Of a stretch of 64,000 nucleotides of DNA, positions 12,467-23,838 are shown piece after piece; positions within the stretch are counted from its first letter, which is position 1, and each line of letters begins with the position of its first letter. Origin of the DNA: Diaporthe sp. PMI_573 (Eukaryota; Ascomycota; Sordariomycetes; Diaporthales; Diaporthaceae); assembly GCA_021399435.1 (NCBI GenBank), contig JAJTUP010000002.1, positions 2,170,001 through 2,234,000 of the forward strand. Reading direction: 5' to 3'. The position numbers and the translations under genes were made by a program. Under the pieces are notes generated by a model that was not told the origin of the DNA, did not search any database, and saw only the letters and a list, made by a program, of their open reading frames with translations.

Positions 12467-13283
12467 AGATATCCCGATCTGCCGGAGCTGCCCGAAGGAA
12501 CTTCCTACGTGCGGGGCAATGAACCTGAAGATGAGAGAGACCCCGAACAAGGAAAAAGAAGTCGGTCGTAGGATGGACGGACCTCAACCACTACTAAAGT
12601 GTTCGGGCGAATGAGATTTCGTGGACGTGATGGAAATGTGTCGAATTAGGCGACGCGACTCGAGATGGGATGTGGATGGGGCAGCATTGGTCTGGAGATC
12701 GAAGGCGTGAATTGTCTTGTTATTGGGTCGTACATTCTTCGACGTCTTTTCCTCTACGGTACATGGGTGGGCGTTTCATGCGTGCTGTGGACAGGATAAG
12801 CCAAGTTGGGGGCTTGTCTACGTTCCCGAGAGTTTTACGCTCCAGCATCCTCGACGTTTTCAATTCCTGATCCCAAGTCGCAGAGCGTACACGAGAGCGA
12901 CTTGGACTCTTTGTGTTATCCACATTTTATAAAACGGCATCTAGGTTTAAGATACCCAGTTAAGAAAGGTTAGAATTCATTATAAGGTATTACGCATGTT
13001 CTCGTGCCATGGCATTTTTGGATATGAAGCTGCGACAGAGGTGACGTGTTGGCTTTGTGTGATGAACCCCCGAAGCCTGGGGTGAAATATGAAGATTGCT
13101 TGGTATCAAATCAAATCATTACACAGGGTCCTTCTACTCGAAACCCGCCATGAATCCCTCCATTTTGTACTTTTATTTTGGTGTCCAATCTCGCAAAACG
13201 CCAGAGCCATGCCAGTCAACAAATATACAACCACTTTCACAAACTCAAAAGGGCCATGCCGCAGCCAGGCCTCGCGTATCCGA
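12467..13283. other. convergent 3' intergenic region
   Basis: The C2 gene and the Utp15 gene end toward each other here. Only short frames without family resemblance are seen. The region presumably holds both 3' untranslated regions; AT-rich stretches at 12920-12990 could contain the polyadenylation signals. Confidence 0.5.
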
Positions 13284-14933
13284 CTATGACTCCCCTGCGA
13301 TCATCAACGCCTCCAGCATGCCGCCCGTCTGCGCGGCGACTTGCGCCTTCTCGACCTCCTGGCCGACCCTCTTCCTCAGGGTCTTGAAGCCTGCGGCCAG
13401 CTCCTCGCTGCTGCCGACGTGCTCAGCGTACAGGTCGAGCAGCTGCAGGCCGACGTCGACGCAGGCGGCGCGGTACCGCGGGTCGATGATGTGGTTGCAT
13501 ATCCAGTGCAGTACGGGCTCGACCGTGTCCTCGTCGCGGCCCTCGAGGGCGGCGCGCAGGGCGCTCCGGTGGCGCAGGGCCACGAGCAGGGTCAGCACGT
13601 TGAGCTTGGAGTGGTCGGGCGCCGAGGTGTCGAGCACGCCGTCCAGCGCCGCGGCGTACCTGCCGTGGCGCAGGTCGGACTGCCAGGGCTGCTCCTTCCT
13701 GCGCTTGCCGGACGCGTTGTCGTTCTCGATGAGGAAGTCGACGTTGTCCTGGACGGTGGAGAGCGACTTTCTCATGGCCTCCATGCGCTTCCGCTTGGCC
13801 GACTTGGCGTCGTCGAGCTGGCTGAGGTCCGTGGCGGCTGCGAAGCGTGCGCGCTCGCGTTCCTTGTCGGCGTTGGAGCCCGTGAGCCGGGTCTTGAGGG
13901 ACAGCACGCCCGACTGCATGCCTACCGCCAGATGTCGGTCTGCAGCGTTGGCGCCCGCGGTGATGACGTTGAGGGAGAGCACTGGGGAGGGGTATTTCAT
14001 GCCTGATACGACGTTCCACGACCCCGTCTCGAAGACCTTGACGTGCCCGTCCAGACCTCCCGACACGACCCTCTTCCCGTTCGAGGCGAGGCAGAGCGAA
14101 GTGACTGTCTTCTGGTGGTTGGTGATGACCCGCAATGGCTTGGCGGCTACCAGATCCAGCACGGAGATGGCGTTGTCGGCTGCCGCAAGAACGGTGGTGC
14201 CGCCTGGCAGGGGCAGGACCTCCTCGACCGGGGCGGCGTGCTTGAAAGTCAGGACGGAGCCGGTGGGCACCCGCGAGTCCCATATCCGCACGGTGGAGTC
14301 GTAGGATCCGGTAACGAGCATATTGCTGCTGGCGCCCAGGCCGCCGGGCATGAAGGTTCCGCTACGCACGTAGTCCTGGTGGCCGACGAATTGGCGCGTG
14401 GGCTCGGAGCTGGGCAGGTCCCACAGGCGCACCGTCTTGTCGTCCGAGGCACTCATCAACATGGTCAGGTCGGAGGGCGACCACTTGGTCACCCAGACCG
14501 GCTGCTTGTGGATGTGCCACGTCTTGAGAATGACGGCCCTCGAGCCGCCGGCAACGTCAAAGACCTGCATCTTCCCGCTGTCGTCTCCGGCGACGAGGAC
14601 GCGCGAGTCGGAGCGGATCTCGCCGCTGCGGGCGACGCTGTCGAAACGACCGATGGTCTTGAGGGGCTCGCGCTTGCGGATGCTGTAGACATCGACGCGA
14701 GGACCGGCGGTGACGGCGAAGAGATCATTGTTCTTGGCGGCGGTGGTTGACGAGGAGGACGAGGTGCTGTTGCTGTACGGGGAGGGGAAGCTGATGTGGG
14801 CGACAGGCCAGGACGCGGTTGTGGTGTGGGATTTTTGGTTCTTGAAGGTCTTCCAGTAGCGCTGCTCGGCAGTTATGGGTGACGGGGCTGCAGGCAGCTT
14901 GATCTGCTGGAGCGGCCTGACTTCTGCCGCCAT
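13284..14933 (-). CDS. UTP15: U3 snoRNP-associated WD40 protein Utp15
   Basis: A single exon of 549 aa from the ATG at 14933 (leader CAAG, then MAAEVRPLQQIKLP). The product is a nucleolar subunit of the t-UTP/UtpA part of the SSU processome, which acts on pre-18S rRNA and rDNA transcription. The N-terminal part has a WD40 propeller, with repeats visible at LFAVTAGPRVDVYSI, LVAGDDSGKMQVFDVAGG, MLMSASDDKTVRLWDL, MLVTGSYDSTVRIWDS and VVSGGLDGHVKVFE. After an acidic/basic linker comes the Utp15 C-terminal helical domain (SDLRHGRYAAALDGVLD to the C-terminus). Length and order match the family (about 510-550 aa). The open frame continues upstream to 15068, but the extension has no ATG and resembles leader sequence. 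A 402-codon open frame on the opposite strand is a codon-bias shadow. Confidence 0.93.
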   Translation of the reverse strand: MAAEVRPLQQIKLPAAPSPITAEQRYWKTFKNQKSHTTTASWPVAHISFPSPYSNSTSSSSSTTAAKNNDLFAVTAGPRVDVYSIRKREPLKTIGRFDSVARSGEIRSDSRVLVAGDDSGKMQVFDVAGGSRAVILKTWHIHKQPVWVTKWSPSDLTMLMSASDDKTVRLWDLPSSEPTRQFVGHQDYVRSGTFMPGGLGASSNMLVTGSYDSTVRIWDSRVPTGSVLTFKHAAPVEEVLPLPGGTTVLAAADNAISVLDLVAAKPLRVITNHQKTVTSLCLASNGKRVVSGGLDGHVKVFETGSWNVVSGMKYPSPVLSLNVITAGANAADRHLAVGMQSGVLSLKTRLTGSNADKERERARFAAATDLSQLDDAKSAKRKRMEAMRKSLSTVQDNVDFLIENDNASGKRRKEQPWQSDLRHGRYAAALDGVLDTSAPDHSKLNVLTLLVALRHRSALRAALEGRDEDTVEPVLHWICNHIIDPRYRAACVDVGLQLLDLYAEHVGSSEELAAGFKTLRKRVGQEVEKAQVAAQTGGMLEALMIAGES

Positions 14934-16066
14934 CTTGTCTTTGCAAAAGGGTGGACTGGACGGTGGACAGAGAAAGAGATGTTGGGTGCCGGCCAGAAGC
15001 TGCTGGTTGAAGGCATGGGGATGGAGATGGAGATGATCGCCTTGGCCAGGAAACTTTTTGAGACCCACCTTGCTTATCGGGGTGGCTCGTCACGGGCTAG
15101 TGCGGCAGATAAGCAGCACCCAGCGACTTGAGTGTGGAAAACGGTGGAACCTGGACAACGGCGCGCAGGTCTTTGAACGGTCTCCCTTCATACCCAGGTA
15201 CCTAACCAAAGTTCCCTGGCCGAGGTATTTTGGTCTTTGTTTCTGTACCTCTTTGCTGGAGTGTTGAACGTTTGAAGTCAAGCCCCAGACTCGGTCGGTC
15301 AACAAGTACCTACCGTACCTGTACTGTTGCAATGGCCGCGCCCAGGCCGCTCCTGCCGCTCCTGCCGCTCCAAGACCTGTGAGTTCCCGCCATGCCTGTG
15401 GCTGCTTATGCAGTCCAATGTGCCGTCACAGTATTGTGTCCGTCCTCACCGGTCGACCAAACGAGCAGTCGAGTTCGGGGAGGTCGGGAGGTCGGGAGGT
15501 CTCATCTGGCTCTGCAGCTTGTCCGACGGGAGACTGCCTTTTCTTTTCCTTTCCCTCTTCTTCTTTTGGCGCGGGCGTGACCTGTCATTGTGAGAGGTCA
15601 GAACGTGCGCCCTTCCGTCACACTACACAGTAGCAGCCTAATTAAATGCAGGTGGGCAATGCAGTTGGTCGCCTCTCTCACATCCAACTGCACATCCAAC
15701 TGCAAATCCAACATACAAGCGGCAGTGAAAAATATCAAATATCAAACAGCGCCCCACCAAAAAGAGTCCACAGCGGCTGGACAAGGACCTGGCCAACTGG
15801 CGTACACAGTACCTACTGTGTAGGTAGGTATGCCGCTGCCTCTAGCCGTGTTAGCTTGGTCTATATGTCTATCATTCACGGTCTGACTGATCGGCCGGCC
15901 CTGGTTTTCTTTTCCCTTCCCGGTTTCCACCTCTCCTCGACTTCCAACGTAACTGCACAAACTGGAAGTGCTAGACTTCTCCCTCTTCATCCTCTTGTCC
16001 CCTTTGAACTTTGAATGCCTTGACTTGCCCTGTTTGTGGCAAAACCCTTACCGTGCCGCCTACTGA

Positions 16067-16090
16067 GCCAGCCAGCCAGCCAGCCAGCCA
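16067..16090. repeat. (GCCA)6 tetranucleotide repeat
   Basis: Six perfect GCCA units in the intergenic region upstream of the MIZ-finger gene. Confidence 0.95.
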
Positions 16091-16870
16091 GCCCGACCCG
16101 CGACGACTGGAGCACATGGTCAAAGACGAGAGGGGAAGGCGCAGAAGCATGCATGACTGCTTCCACTTGCAAGCTGGGGCTGTGAACCTCTGCCTTTGGT
16201 TACACTGCAGCACCACTGCATAGCGAAGCACAGCAAAGCACAAGACAGCACAAGACAGCCGCCCGTCCTTGCTCTGCTTTCCGGGCTTTCAACAGCCACC
16301 TCCCGTCTCCAACAACGTCCGTCCCACTGCCTGGCACAGGACCCAGGTCCCAGGTCCCAGCGCCCAAAGGTGCCTTCTTAATCGAAAACCCTTGAACATC
16401 GTAGCATCTTCGGTCTCTTCAACTCAAATTCAGATTGGCTGCTTCCTCCGCCTCTCCTGCTGCTCCAACTTGCCAGGCTGTCCCGGTCCCGGCCGCGCTT
16501 TCCCTACAATTGCCTGTTGCCGAAATACGGGCTCGGCCCAAAGTTGTCCAAGCAGGTGCGAGTCGAGGAATTGCCCACCCGCCATCTTCATCATCACCAC
16601 CACCGCCACCACCACCACCACGCCAGCCGCAACGACGACTCGAGTCTCCTCCTACCCGTACCTAGCCAGCTAGACTGATTTCTAGTCTTCTCGAAGCGCA
16701 ACCCTCCATCAGCTTTCGCTAGTGGGTCCGTTTCCCATGGTATGGCCTGTTTACTTTCTCGCCAACACGGCAAGCCTGTCTCGTCGGAAAACCCGCGACT
16801 GAACCGGCCGCTCCTACATCAACAGCCTCAGTTGACCACGCCCCGCCACGACTACGCACTCGATTTCTGC

Positions 16871-16888
16871 ATGAGCCCTCCAATATAA
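16871..16888 (+). promoter_or_regulatory. five-codon upstream ORF abutting the MIZ gene start
   Basis: ATG at 16871, four more codons and TAA at 16886-16888. The stop ends one base before the main ATG at 16890. If transcribed, this minimal upstream ORF would place a terminating ribosome directly on the main start. Confidence 0.45.
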
Positions 16889-16889
16889 T

Positions 16890-19800
16890 ATGCCTGGTCC
16901 TCCCGCGCAGACCTCGGGCTTGGGCCAGCACGGCGCCTACAGCGCGCAAGTCGTCCACACCAACTCTACTCTCAATGCCTTTGTCGGAGGCAAACAGAAG
17001 GCATGGATGGCAAATGCTACTCGTGTCCAGCCAAGCCCGCGCCCTCAGCCTCAACCTTCTCGACCTCAGACGCAACAGAGCCAGCAGCATCTCCCTCTGG
17101 TGCTCCCAACGTAAGGCACCCGCACGCTCCTTGGTGAATCATGCGTTGCACTGAGACCTCGGCTTCGGGTGCGGACCGTGACCAAGTGCACCCCCTCCAT
17201 GGCACGCTTCGGGAATGGGATGATAGAAGCCCTTCATGATCTCAACCCTTTGAAAACTGACTACTAAACATTGCTTGCCTACAGGACTCCTGCGAATGTC
17301 AATGTGCTGCCCTCGCCAGCACCCAGCGACGAGCCGAGTCCCGCACTGTCGAATCCCCTCGACAGCCCGAACCCTCATACCCGTCCTGTCCCAACCACCG
17401 CTCAGAACCAGACAACCGGACAGCCTCAGACTGCACAATACTCCCTATCGCCCCAGACTGCCTGGCACTCCCGCCCTGCGCACTCCGCGGCCGCAGCGGC
17501 GGCCGCGGTGCGGACCTTGGAACAGACCGCTGCCTTGGAGCACGCGACGACCGAGGCGCCCTCCGAAGGTGTACGCACCTCTCCAGCCATGGCCCCTCCG
17601 AATCTTCCCCAGCCAAACGATGCGGGCCAGGTCGCAAACGGTGGGAACGACTTTGGCTCGCCAGTGATTATGCCTGGACGCGCAGGGGCGCGGGCGTCGT
17701 CAGCTTCTGGGGAAGGCCGTGCCAGCAAGAGGAGACGTGTCGACGGCGCAAATCTAAGGACTCCTTCCGACGGAGTAATACTGACTCCCCACAGTCAGGT
17801 TCCACCAAGCCCACGGGCAGGCGCGGCCGGCCTGACTTTCCCAGACTTGGCCTCCATTATCGATAATCGTATAGATCAACAAGGTGGTGACCAGGCTCTA
17901 CAGCCTCTCGTCGAGAAGCCTCGTTTTCACATCCTACGAGACGCGTGTGTCAAGCAAGACTACTTCTATCTTGTCCTGCATCAGCTTTACTGTCTATGGT
18001 CCGTCAACCCGCTAAAAGTCTCGGACTTGCTGCTTGGTGACACGGGGACTATTTCGATGGGATTTGAGATCTTGGACTCCGTTCTTAAGAAGAACTCTGG
18101 GTTATCAAGGTCCAATCTGGAATGGTGCGCGAACTTTCCATGCTGGCCTGCCGACCTTTCTCACAGTCCGACCGTCTCCAAGGTTGCAACATTTCTTGTC
18201 TGCCTAGCCAACAACTGGACAGCGCTCCACGAAGGATCCTTCAATCGAGTCTGTCCCTATCTCATGGATGAGATGATCGGCAAGCTTCAATGCTACTCTG
18301 TCGTCCTGCAGAGCATTCTATTCACTGCATCGCGACGGAGACTTGGTGTTCTGGACGGCCAGTTAGGTACAGAGATGGACCAATGGTTTCGCAAAGATCA
18401 GCAAGATCACATAGTGGATGACATATTTCAAGTCCTACTCACTTCCGATGAGCCGGGCGAGCTCGAGCGGCGCAATCAAGGCCTTATTCAGCGATATCAA
18501 CATATGATAGCAGCAGCCAAGCAACAAGGGCAAGATAATGCCTGGCAACAGCAACAGCTGTTGATTCAACAGCAGAGGTCGCAGAATCAGCAAGCGCAAG
18601 CACAGCCACCGCAACGAGCTCACTTCCAGCAGTCTGCGTTCCAGCCCAACTTTCCATATGAGCGGCAGCAAATTCAACTTGCGCGAGCAGGTCAAGCGAC
18701 GAGACCCTCGCTTCAGATTGCACATCCTTCGATTTCATTATCACAGCGACCTGTAGCGTCACCAACGATGGCTGCGCCATATCACACCATGAACAGCCCG
18801 CCCATTCCACAGAACGTGTTCAATTCGCCTGTTACCGGTCAAGTGGGACAAGTTCCCCCAGCACTGGTTCTGCAAAGTTCCTCACCCGGCGCTGTGCCTT
18901 CCCCGCAGATGGTGCAGTCGATGCAGAGCCCTCGGGCTTACGCGCAGGGCGGGTTCAACCACCAGCAGTACAGCTTTGGTAATCACCATGTCCCGGCTCA
19001 AAACATGCAAAGCGTACAGTACATCAATCCTTATACCCAGAACATGGTTTCCGTGCACCAGGCTGCCGCGCAGCAACAGTGGCCCAGAGAGAGGTACCCG
19101 TCGACCAATCAACAAATGTCAGCGTTGCAATTTGCTGGCTCTCCTCGAATTGTTTACGGGCACAACCCAAATCCACGGCCACAGGTACCACAACAAGTGA
19201 GGACGAATGCCCCACCAGTCGCGACCTTGTCTCATTTCCCGACAACGCTTGTCCCGCGGCCGGGTCAGGTAATCGAGCGAAGTGATTGGCCGCATTCCCA
19301 TCAAGACAGGAAGTCTCTTATGATGTCGTTGCACCAGGCCCAGGCTCGCAGCCCTGATCGGACGAGGCGGGCTGACGAGGAGGCAGAGCGGCACTACCAG
19401 GCTGTCCGCTCATTTGCTATGGAACCGTTCCGCCTAGTCTACTTCCATGAGCTCGAGCTCACAGTGGCGCCTGAGACTCATTCCTTACTTGACAAAATGA
19501 AAAGGACGCCACCTCTTGGTGGTCAGCTATCGGTGTCTACTGTCCGCGAATACACAAATGGCTCACTTCGGTACCGGCTTCGATGTTGCCGGACCAACAC
19601 AGACAAGGCGGTCACAGAGTCGGACTGGGTCACGAAGGAGACTTCTTGGCCAGATTACATCTTCCCGCACTTCAATGGAGAAAAGCTCATCGTCAGACGA
19701 GGCACCCACCACGGGAAGGATCTACCCGTGGAGCTGACCGATTTTGTGGTTCAAGGCTTGAACAAGCTCAAAGTAGCGACCATGCAGGCCGGGCCGACTG

Positions 19801-20486
19801 CTGACAAGATAGCCAGGAGCTTCCACTTGGCGGTCGAAGTCGTGGAAACTCTCAGCCACTCGGCAGTCCTGAAACACGTCTGGGCGACAGGTGTGGTTGA
19901 TTCCGCTGAGACTTTGGAGAAGATCAGGAAGAGAATCGATGCGGTTCCAGACGAGGACGGAATTGCTGTGATTGATCGAAGTGGCATCACAGCGTCGGAG
20001 CTCTCCATAGACTTGACCGACCCGTTTAGCGCGAGCATATTTTCGATACCAGCCCGTGGCTCAGCGTGCACTCACATGGAATGCTTCGACCTTGAGACTT
20101 GGCTGAACACACGCCCAATCAAGCAGGCAATCAAAAATGGCCAGCAATACGTTTGTACGTCCCCGAAACGTCTCGAGCCGTCGGAGCCCGATAAGTGGAA
20201 ATGTCCAATCTGTTTTGGGGATGCCAGGCCGAGGAGTCTTCGTATCGATGGCTTTCTGCTTAGTGTGCGTAAACAACTGGAGGAGCGAAACAAGCTGGAA
20301 ACGAAGTCGATACTTGTCGGAGCTGATGGCACGTGGCGGCCCGTCGTCGAGCCAGTTGACGACGAGGATGCTGGCAGTGATGGTGATGGCCCGGTTTCGA
20401 AGGGTCCGGTTGCTAACTTGCGCAAGCGATCAAGCAAGTCAACTTCCGTCGAGAGGGCGGCGATAGAGGTCATTGAGCTCGACTAG
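16890..20486 (+). CDS. MIZ/SP-RING zinc-finger protein, candidate SUMO E3 ligase
   Basis: Exons 16890-17110 and 17285-20486 encode 1140 aa. The intron has GTAAGG, an ACTACTAAACA branch region and CTACAG. The N-terminal half is disordered and rich in Pro, Gln, Ser and Ala, with poly-Gln stretches around residues 430-470. An ordered segment lies at about residues 200-390 (FHILRDACVKQDYFYLVLHQ). The C-terminal part holds a predicted beta-rich region, then an SP-RING at about residues 998-1050: ACTHMECFDLETW, then WKCPICFGDARPRSLRIDGF. The C-x-H-x2-C and C-P-x-C ligand pattern is that of PIAS/Siz proteins, which transfer SUMO onto nuclear substrates. No SAP domain is visible, so it may be a Zmiz-like or fungal-specific member. 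Activity as a ligase is inferred. Confidence 0.85.
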
Positions 20487-21701
20487 GCGTTATTAGCTGA
20501 CGCACTGAGATTTTGGAATGGGAACTCGGAGGCTTGGGGTGCTTGCTGATGGTGGCAAGTGGTTACGAGTGCGTTGTATTTGGGTGATGGCAATCTGCCC
20601 ATCGCCTGATTACTATTGAATTTTGAGCATGGAGTTCAGGACCAAAAGCTGGCATCTATTTAGGCGTTGAAACATAGGCACAGCGTCCCGTACTTGCTTT
20701 ACTAAATGGAGGTCGGGTATCTGTACAAGACATGACGAAACGACTTTGCAGGGACTGTGTAGTGTTAGGGCATATTAATACGGCCAGTGTACAATGCACC
20801 TGGGAAATTTCAGCTGGCCCTGTCACAATCTGTCACAATATTGTGTATCTAGTAGTTACACGAGGACGGGTGTTGAGTTGTTTATGAAAGCATGGTGATG
20901 AGCCCGGATTATGATTCAAAGAGGAAAAAATTTCGCTGAGTTTGTTTTGTGGTGAAAAGAGAGCCAGAAATCTGTGATGGTGACAGAAACTGAATTGAGT
21001 GAAATTCATTCAAGGTCTCATTCGCGTTTCTTCCCAATTCGGTCGATGCTGCTTGTGTAAGTCCCAAGTCCCCAAGTTTTTGAGAGCTCATCTCATGCAC
21101 CAATGGCACCGGAACTCGATGCAGCAACTCTACAAGTGGGTCGAAAAGTTGAGCTTGTCACTGTTTCATCTCCTACAACTTGCAATGAGAGTTCCACTTC
21201 GCCACGTGCGTTTAGAGGACCTTGTCTATCTTGATTGTCGTGCAAATATGTACCGGGCGAGTCATTCGATACAGCCAAAAAGTTGACATACACTTGCGTT
21301 TTAAATCCTTCCGACTCTGCTGCGGATATACGGCAAGACTCCTTGCAGGTCTCAAGTATTTATTTAGGCTACCTTGGCAGCAGTCCCTGATCGCTCGTTC
21401 AGCTCAATTTTCCCCTGGGTCCTGGGTGCGACCCGCTCATCTAGGCCCTATCAAGTCGCGATACCGAGATCCAACTGCAGACGATCAATTTCCACTCTTC
21501 GCTTACCGGCGCGGACGAGTCATGTCCTGAAGGGTGTAAGCGAAGCTACAAACAACTTCAAAATGGCGCTGATTCCCTGTTGAGATCGGGGACGGCCTGC
21601 TTGGACTCATACCGATGTACTAGCCTCGCGAACAGTCCAAGGGTATACCCTTTTCTAGTGCTACATGCGTTTGAAACTCTACCGTCCATCATGCAATAGC
21701 A
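20487..21701. other. intergenic, MIZ gene 3' end and lipase promoter
   Basis: No gene is recognised. Short frames at 20909-21583 have no family resemblance. An AT-rich AGTATTTATTTAGG stretch lies about 345 bp upstream of the lipase start. Confidence 0.45.
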
Positions 21702-23020
21702 ATGAGGTTCCTTGACATTCTCTTCCTCGCGACGGCCGGTCTCGTTGCGGCCTCTCCTTACTCCCACGGCAGGATCGTGAGAGCACGGGGTTAGTGTAGT
21801 TCAGACATATGATATTGGAGGAGATATCTGCTAACATGGTAGCCTGATCGTTACAGATTGGCAAATCACCAGCCAAGACGTGGAGAACTTCAAGTTCTAC
21901 GCTCAATGGGCTGGCTCGGCGTACTGTAACGACGATTCTCAGCCGGGCGAGAGCGTCGTTTGCTCGCAAGACGTCTGCCCGGAAGTGGAGAGCCATAACG
22001 CAACGATAATCTCAAGCTTCCGGTAGGTCCCCATGACTGTCAAATATAATCCTTCTTTGCTCTCGACAGAGTGTCAAAATATTGCCTGGAATACTGACTC
22101 CTCGTTTCAGTGACAAGACTTTCACCAGCCTAGAAGGTTTCATAGGCCGCGATCCTGTCCGGTCGGAGATTGTCCTCGCCATCCGCGGCAGCGAATCGAT
22201 TCGCAACTGGATCGCAGATTTGACACTCACAAAAACTTCAGTAAGTACTACCGTGCTAAGACCACGTCCGTGTTTCTGGCGACGGGCAAGTTCGTGCTAC
22301 AAAGAACTGTTCTGCTGCCTTTATCTTGTACCCCTTTGCTTCATTACATCTTGACAAGCGACTTCGAAACTCTAGGCGCTCCAAAATACCAAAGACCTAT
22401 GGCATGGATCTTTGAAAAGCTGACTCGAACTGCCTTAGTGCTCCGACACGGGGCTGCCCGTTTCCGACTGCGAAGTGCACAGCGGCTTCAACCACGCGTG
22501 GGAAGATATCTCGGATGACATCCACGAGTCCATCTGGTCCGCATTCCAGACGTACCCCAACCACACCCTCGTCGTGACCGGTCATTCCCTCGGGGCGGCT
22601 GTCGGGACGATTGCGGCGGTGCACCTGAGGGAGGCCGGCTACCCCTGCGACCTTTACACATTCGGCAGCCCCAGGGTGGGCGACGAGGGCTTTGTCCAGT
22701 TCATAGCCTCGCAAGACGGGCGCGAGTACCGGGTGACTCATGCGAATGATCCTGTCCCCAGGACGCCACCTATCGAGGAGCCGTTTGGTGGCTTCTTTGG
22801 GAGCTTTGGAGGCGGGTATCGACATACCAGTCCTGAGTATTGGCTCACCATCGAGGATGGAGCGCATGTTGAACCTTCCTCGGTGACTTCGGATAACATG
22901 GTACTGTGCGAGGGGACAGACAACGAGGATTGTAATGGGGGCACCAGTGGGTTCGATATTTCGGCTCACAGGTATTACTTTCGTAATATCTCAGCTTGCG
23001 CTCCGGGTTTTCAGATATGA
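21702..23020 (+). CDS. secreted class 3 (fungal alpha/beta-hydrolase) lipase
   Basis: Four exons, 21702-21789, 21857-22022, 22111-22240 and 22439-23020, encode 321 aa. All phases agree; the introns use GTTAGT, GTAGGT and GTAAGT donors, and the third is 198 nt. Residues 1-18 form a signal peptide (MRFLDILFLATAGLVAAS). The protein belongs to the Thermomyces/Rhizomucor lipase family, which hydrolyses acylglycerols or related esters outside the cell. The nucleophile elbow TGHSLGAA contains Ser178, Asp232 lies in HANDPVPRTPP, and His305 in DISAHRYYF completes the triad. The conserved FYAQWAGSAYC and IRGSESIRNWIADL segments are present, with several cysteines for disulfides. It could equally be a feruloyl esterase-type relative; the substrate cannot be read from the sequence. 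Confidence 0.93.
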
Positions 23021-23838
23021 TGAAGCGTAGCGAGAAGTAACCCGAGCTTGCAAGGGGTGCTCTGAGCGGAGCAGTCTTCATATTCTCTCAGATACTTGTC
23101 ACCTGATGTATATAAAATCTTTTCTCATAATTCTGTGGGAGTTTCTGAATCGTTGAAGATGCCAGCGTCTTGAGATTCCCATGAAATCCCCCATGACCCA
23201 TTCTGTCCCTGCGAGCCCGGAGAGACGGCGATGCCCTGTTAATTTTAGCCGCGAAATATGTCCAGAGGCTTGAAGGGCTGTACATTACATTCCGTCTTTC
23301 ATGGCTCCTTTCTGGTTTAAAATTACTGCAGGATTTCCGAGAATCACAGTCCTGATATGGCTTCAGCCCCATATGACTGAATGAAATTTCTCCACACCTG
23401 AAACGCTGGCTTGACAGGTGAACCATTAACAGCAACGCTCAGGCGCTTGGAAAGGCCGTGCTATGCCAACAGAGCTTATTTTGATCCATCTCTTCCCACT
23501 GTTCCTCATGGCTTTGTGCGCTTAAATGCGGCCGGTCTCTGAGAATGCCGAACCATGACCTGAAGTTTCTAGTGACACCGCGCGTGTGGCAATGGGAAAG
23601 ACACAAGAAGACTCCAAGAGCTATTGCCGACATACCGCTCCTGGCTTACTGTAGATATAAAAGTTACGCAGGAGAGTCTGGTTTTGGGTTCTTGGAGAGA
23701 ATTGTGATCTCTATTCCCAGACCCACCAAGGACAGGTCGGTTGTCTTCGGTGATCAATAAGCCTCAAGTCGCTGCATTTATACACTGGAGTTGTCATATC
23801 GCCAAGCATTACACAGAAATACCTATTAGGCATCTCAT
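23021..23838. other. convergent 3' intergenic region
   Basis: The lipase (plus) and the methyltransferase (minus) end toward each other. No further gene is supported; open frames of 60-115 codons have no family resemblance. Confidence 0.45.

Larger units (their letters stand above)
14934..16889. promoter_or_regulatory. divergent promoter region between UTP15 and MIZ-finger gene
   Basis: Head-to-head arrangement: UTP15 starts at 14933 (minus) and the MIZ gene at 16890 (plus). No gene is recognised in the 1.96 kb between. Imperfect 11-12 bp repeats of the type ACATCCAACTGC lie at about 15680-15710. A GCCA tandem repeat lies at 16067-16090. C/T-rich tracts occur at 15540-15570 and 16380-16640. 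Confidence 0.5.

Noticed and set aside
13096..14304. 402-codon plus-strand open frame
   Set aside because: It lies exactly antisense to UTP15 exon sequence and is Arg/Ser-rich; it is a shadow of GC-biased codon use, not a gene.
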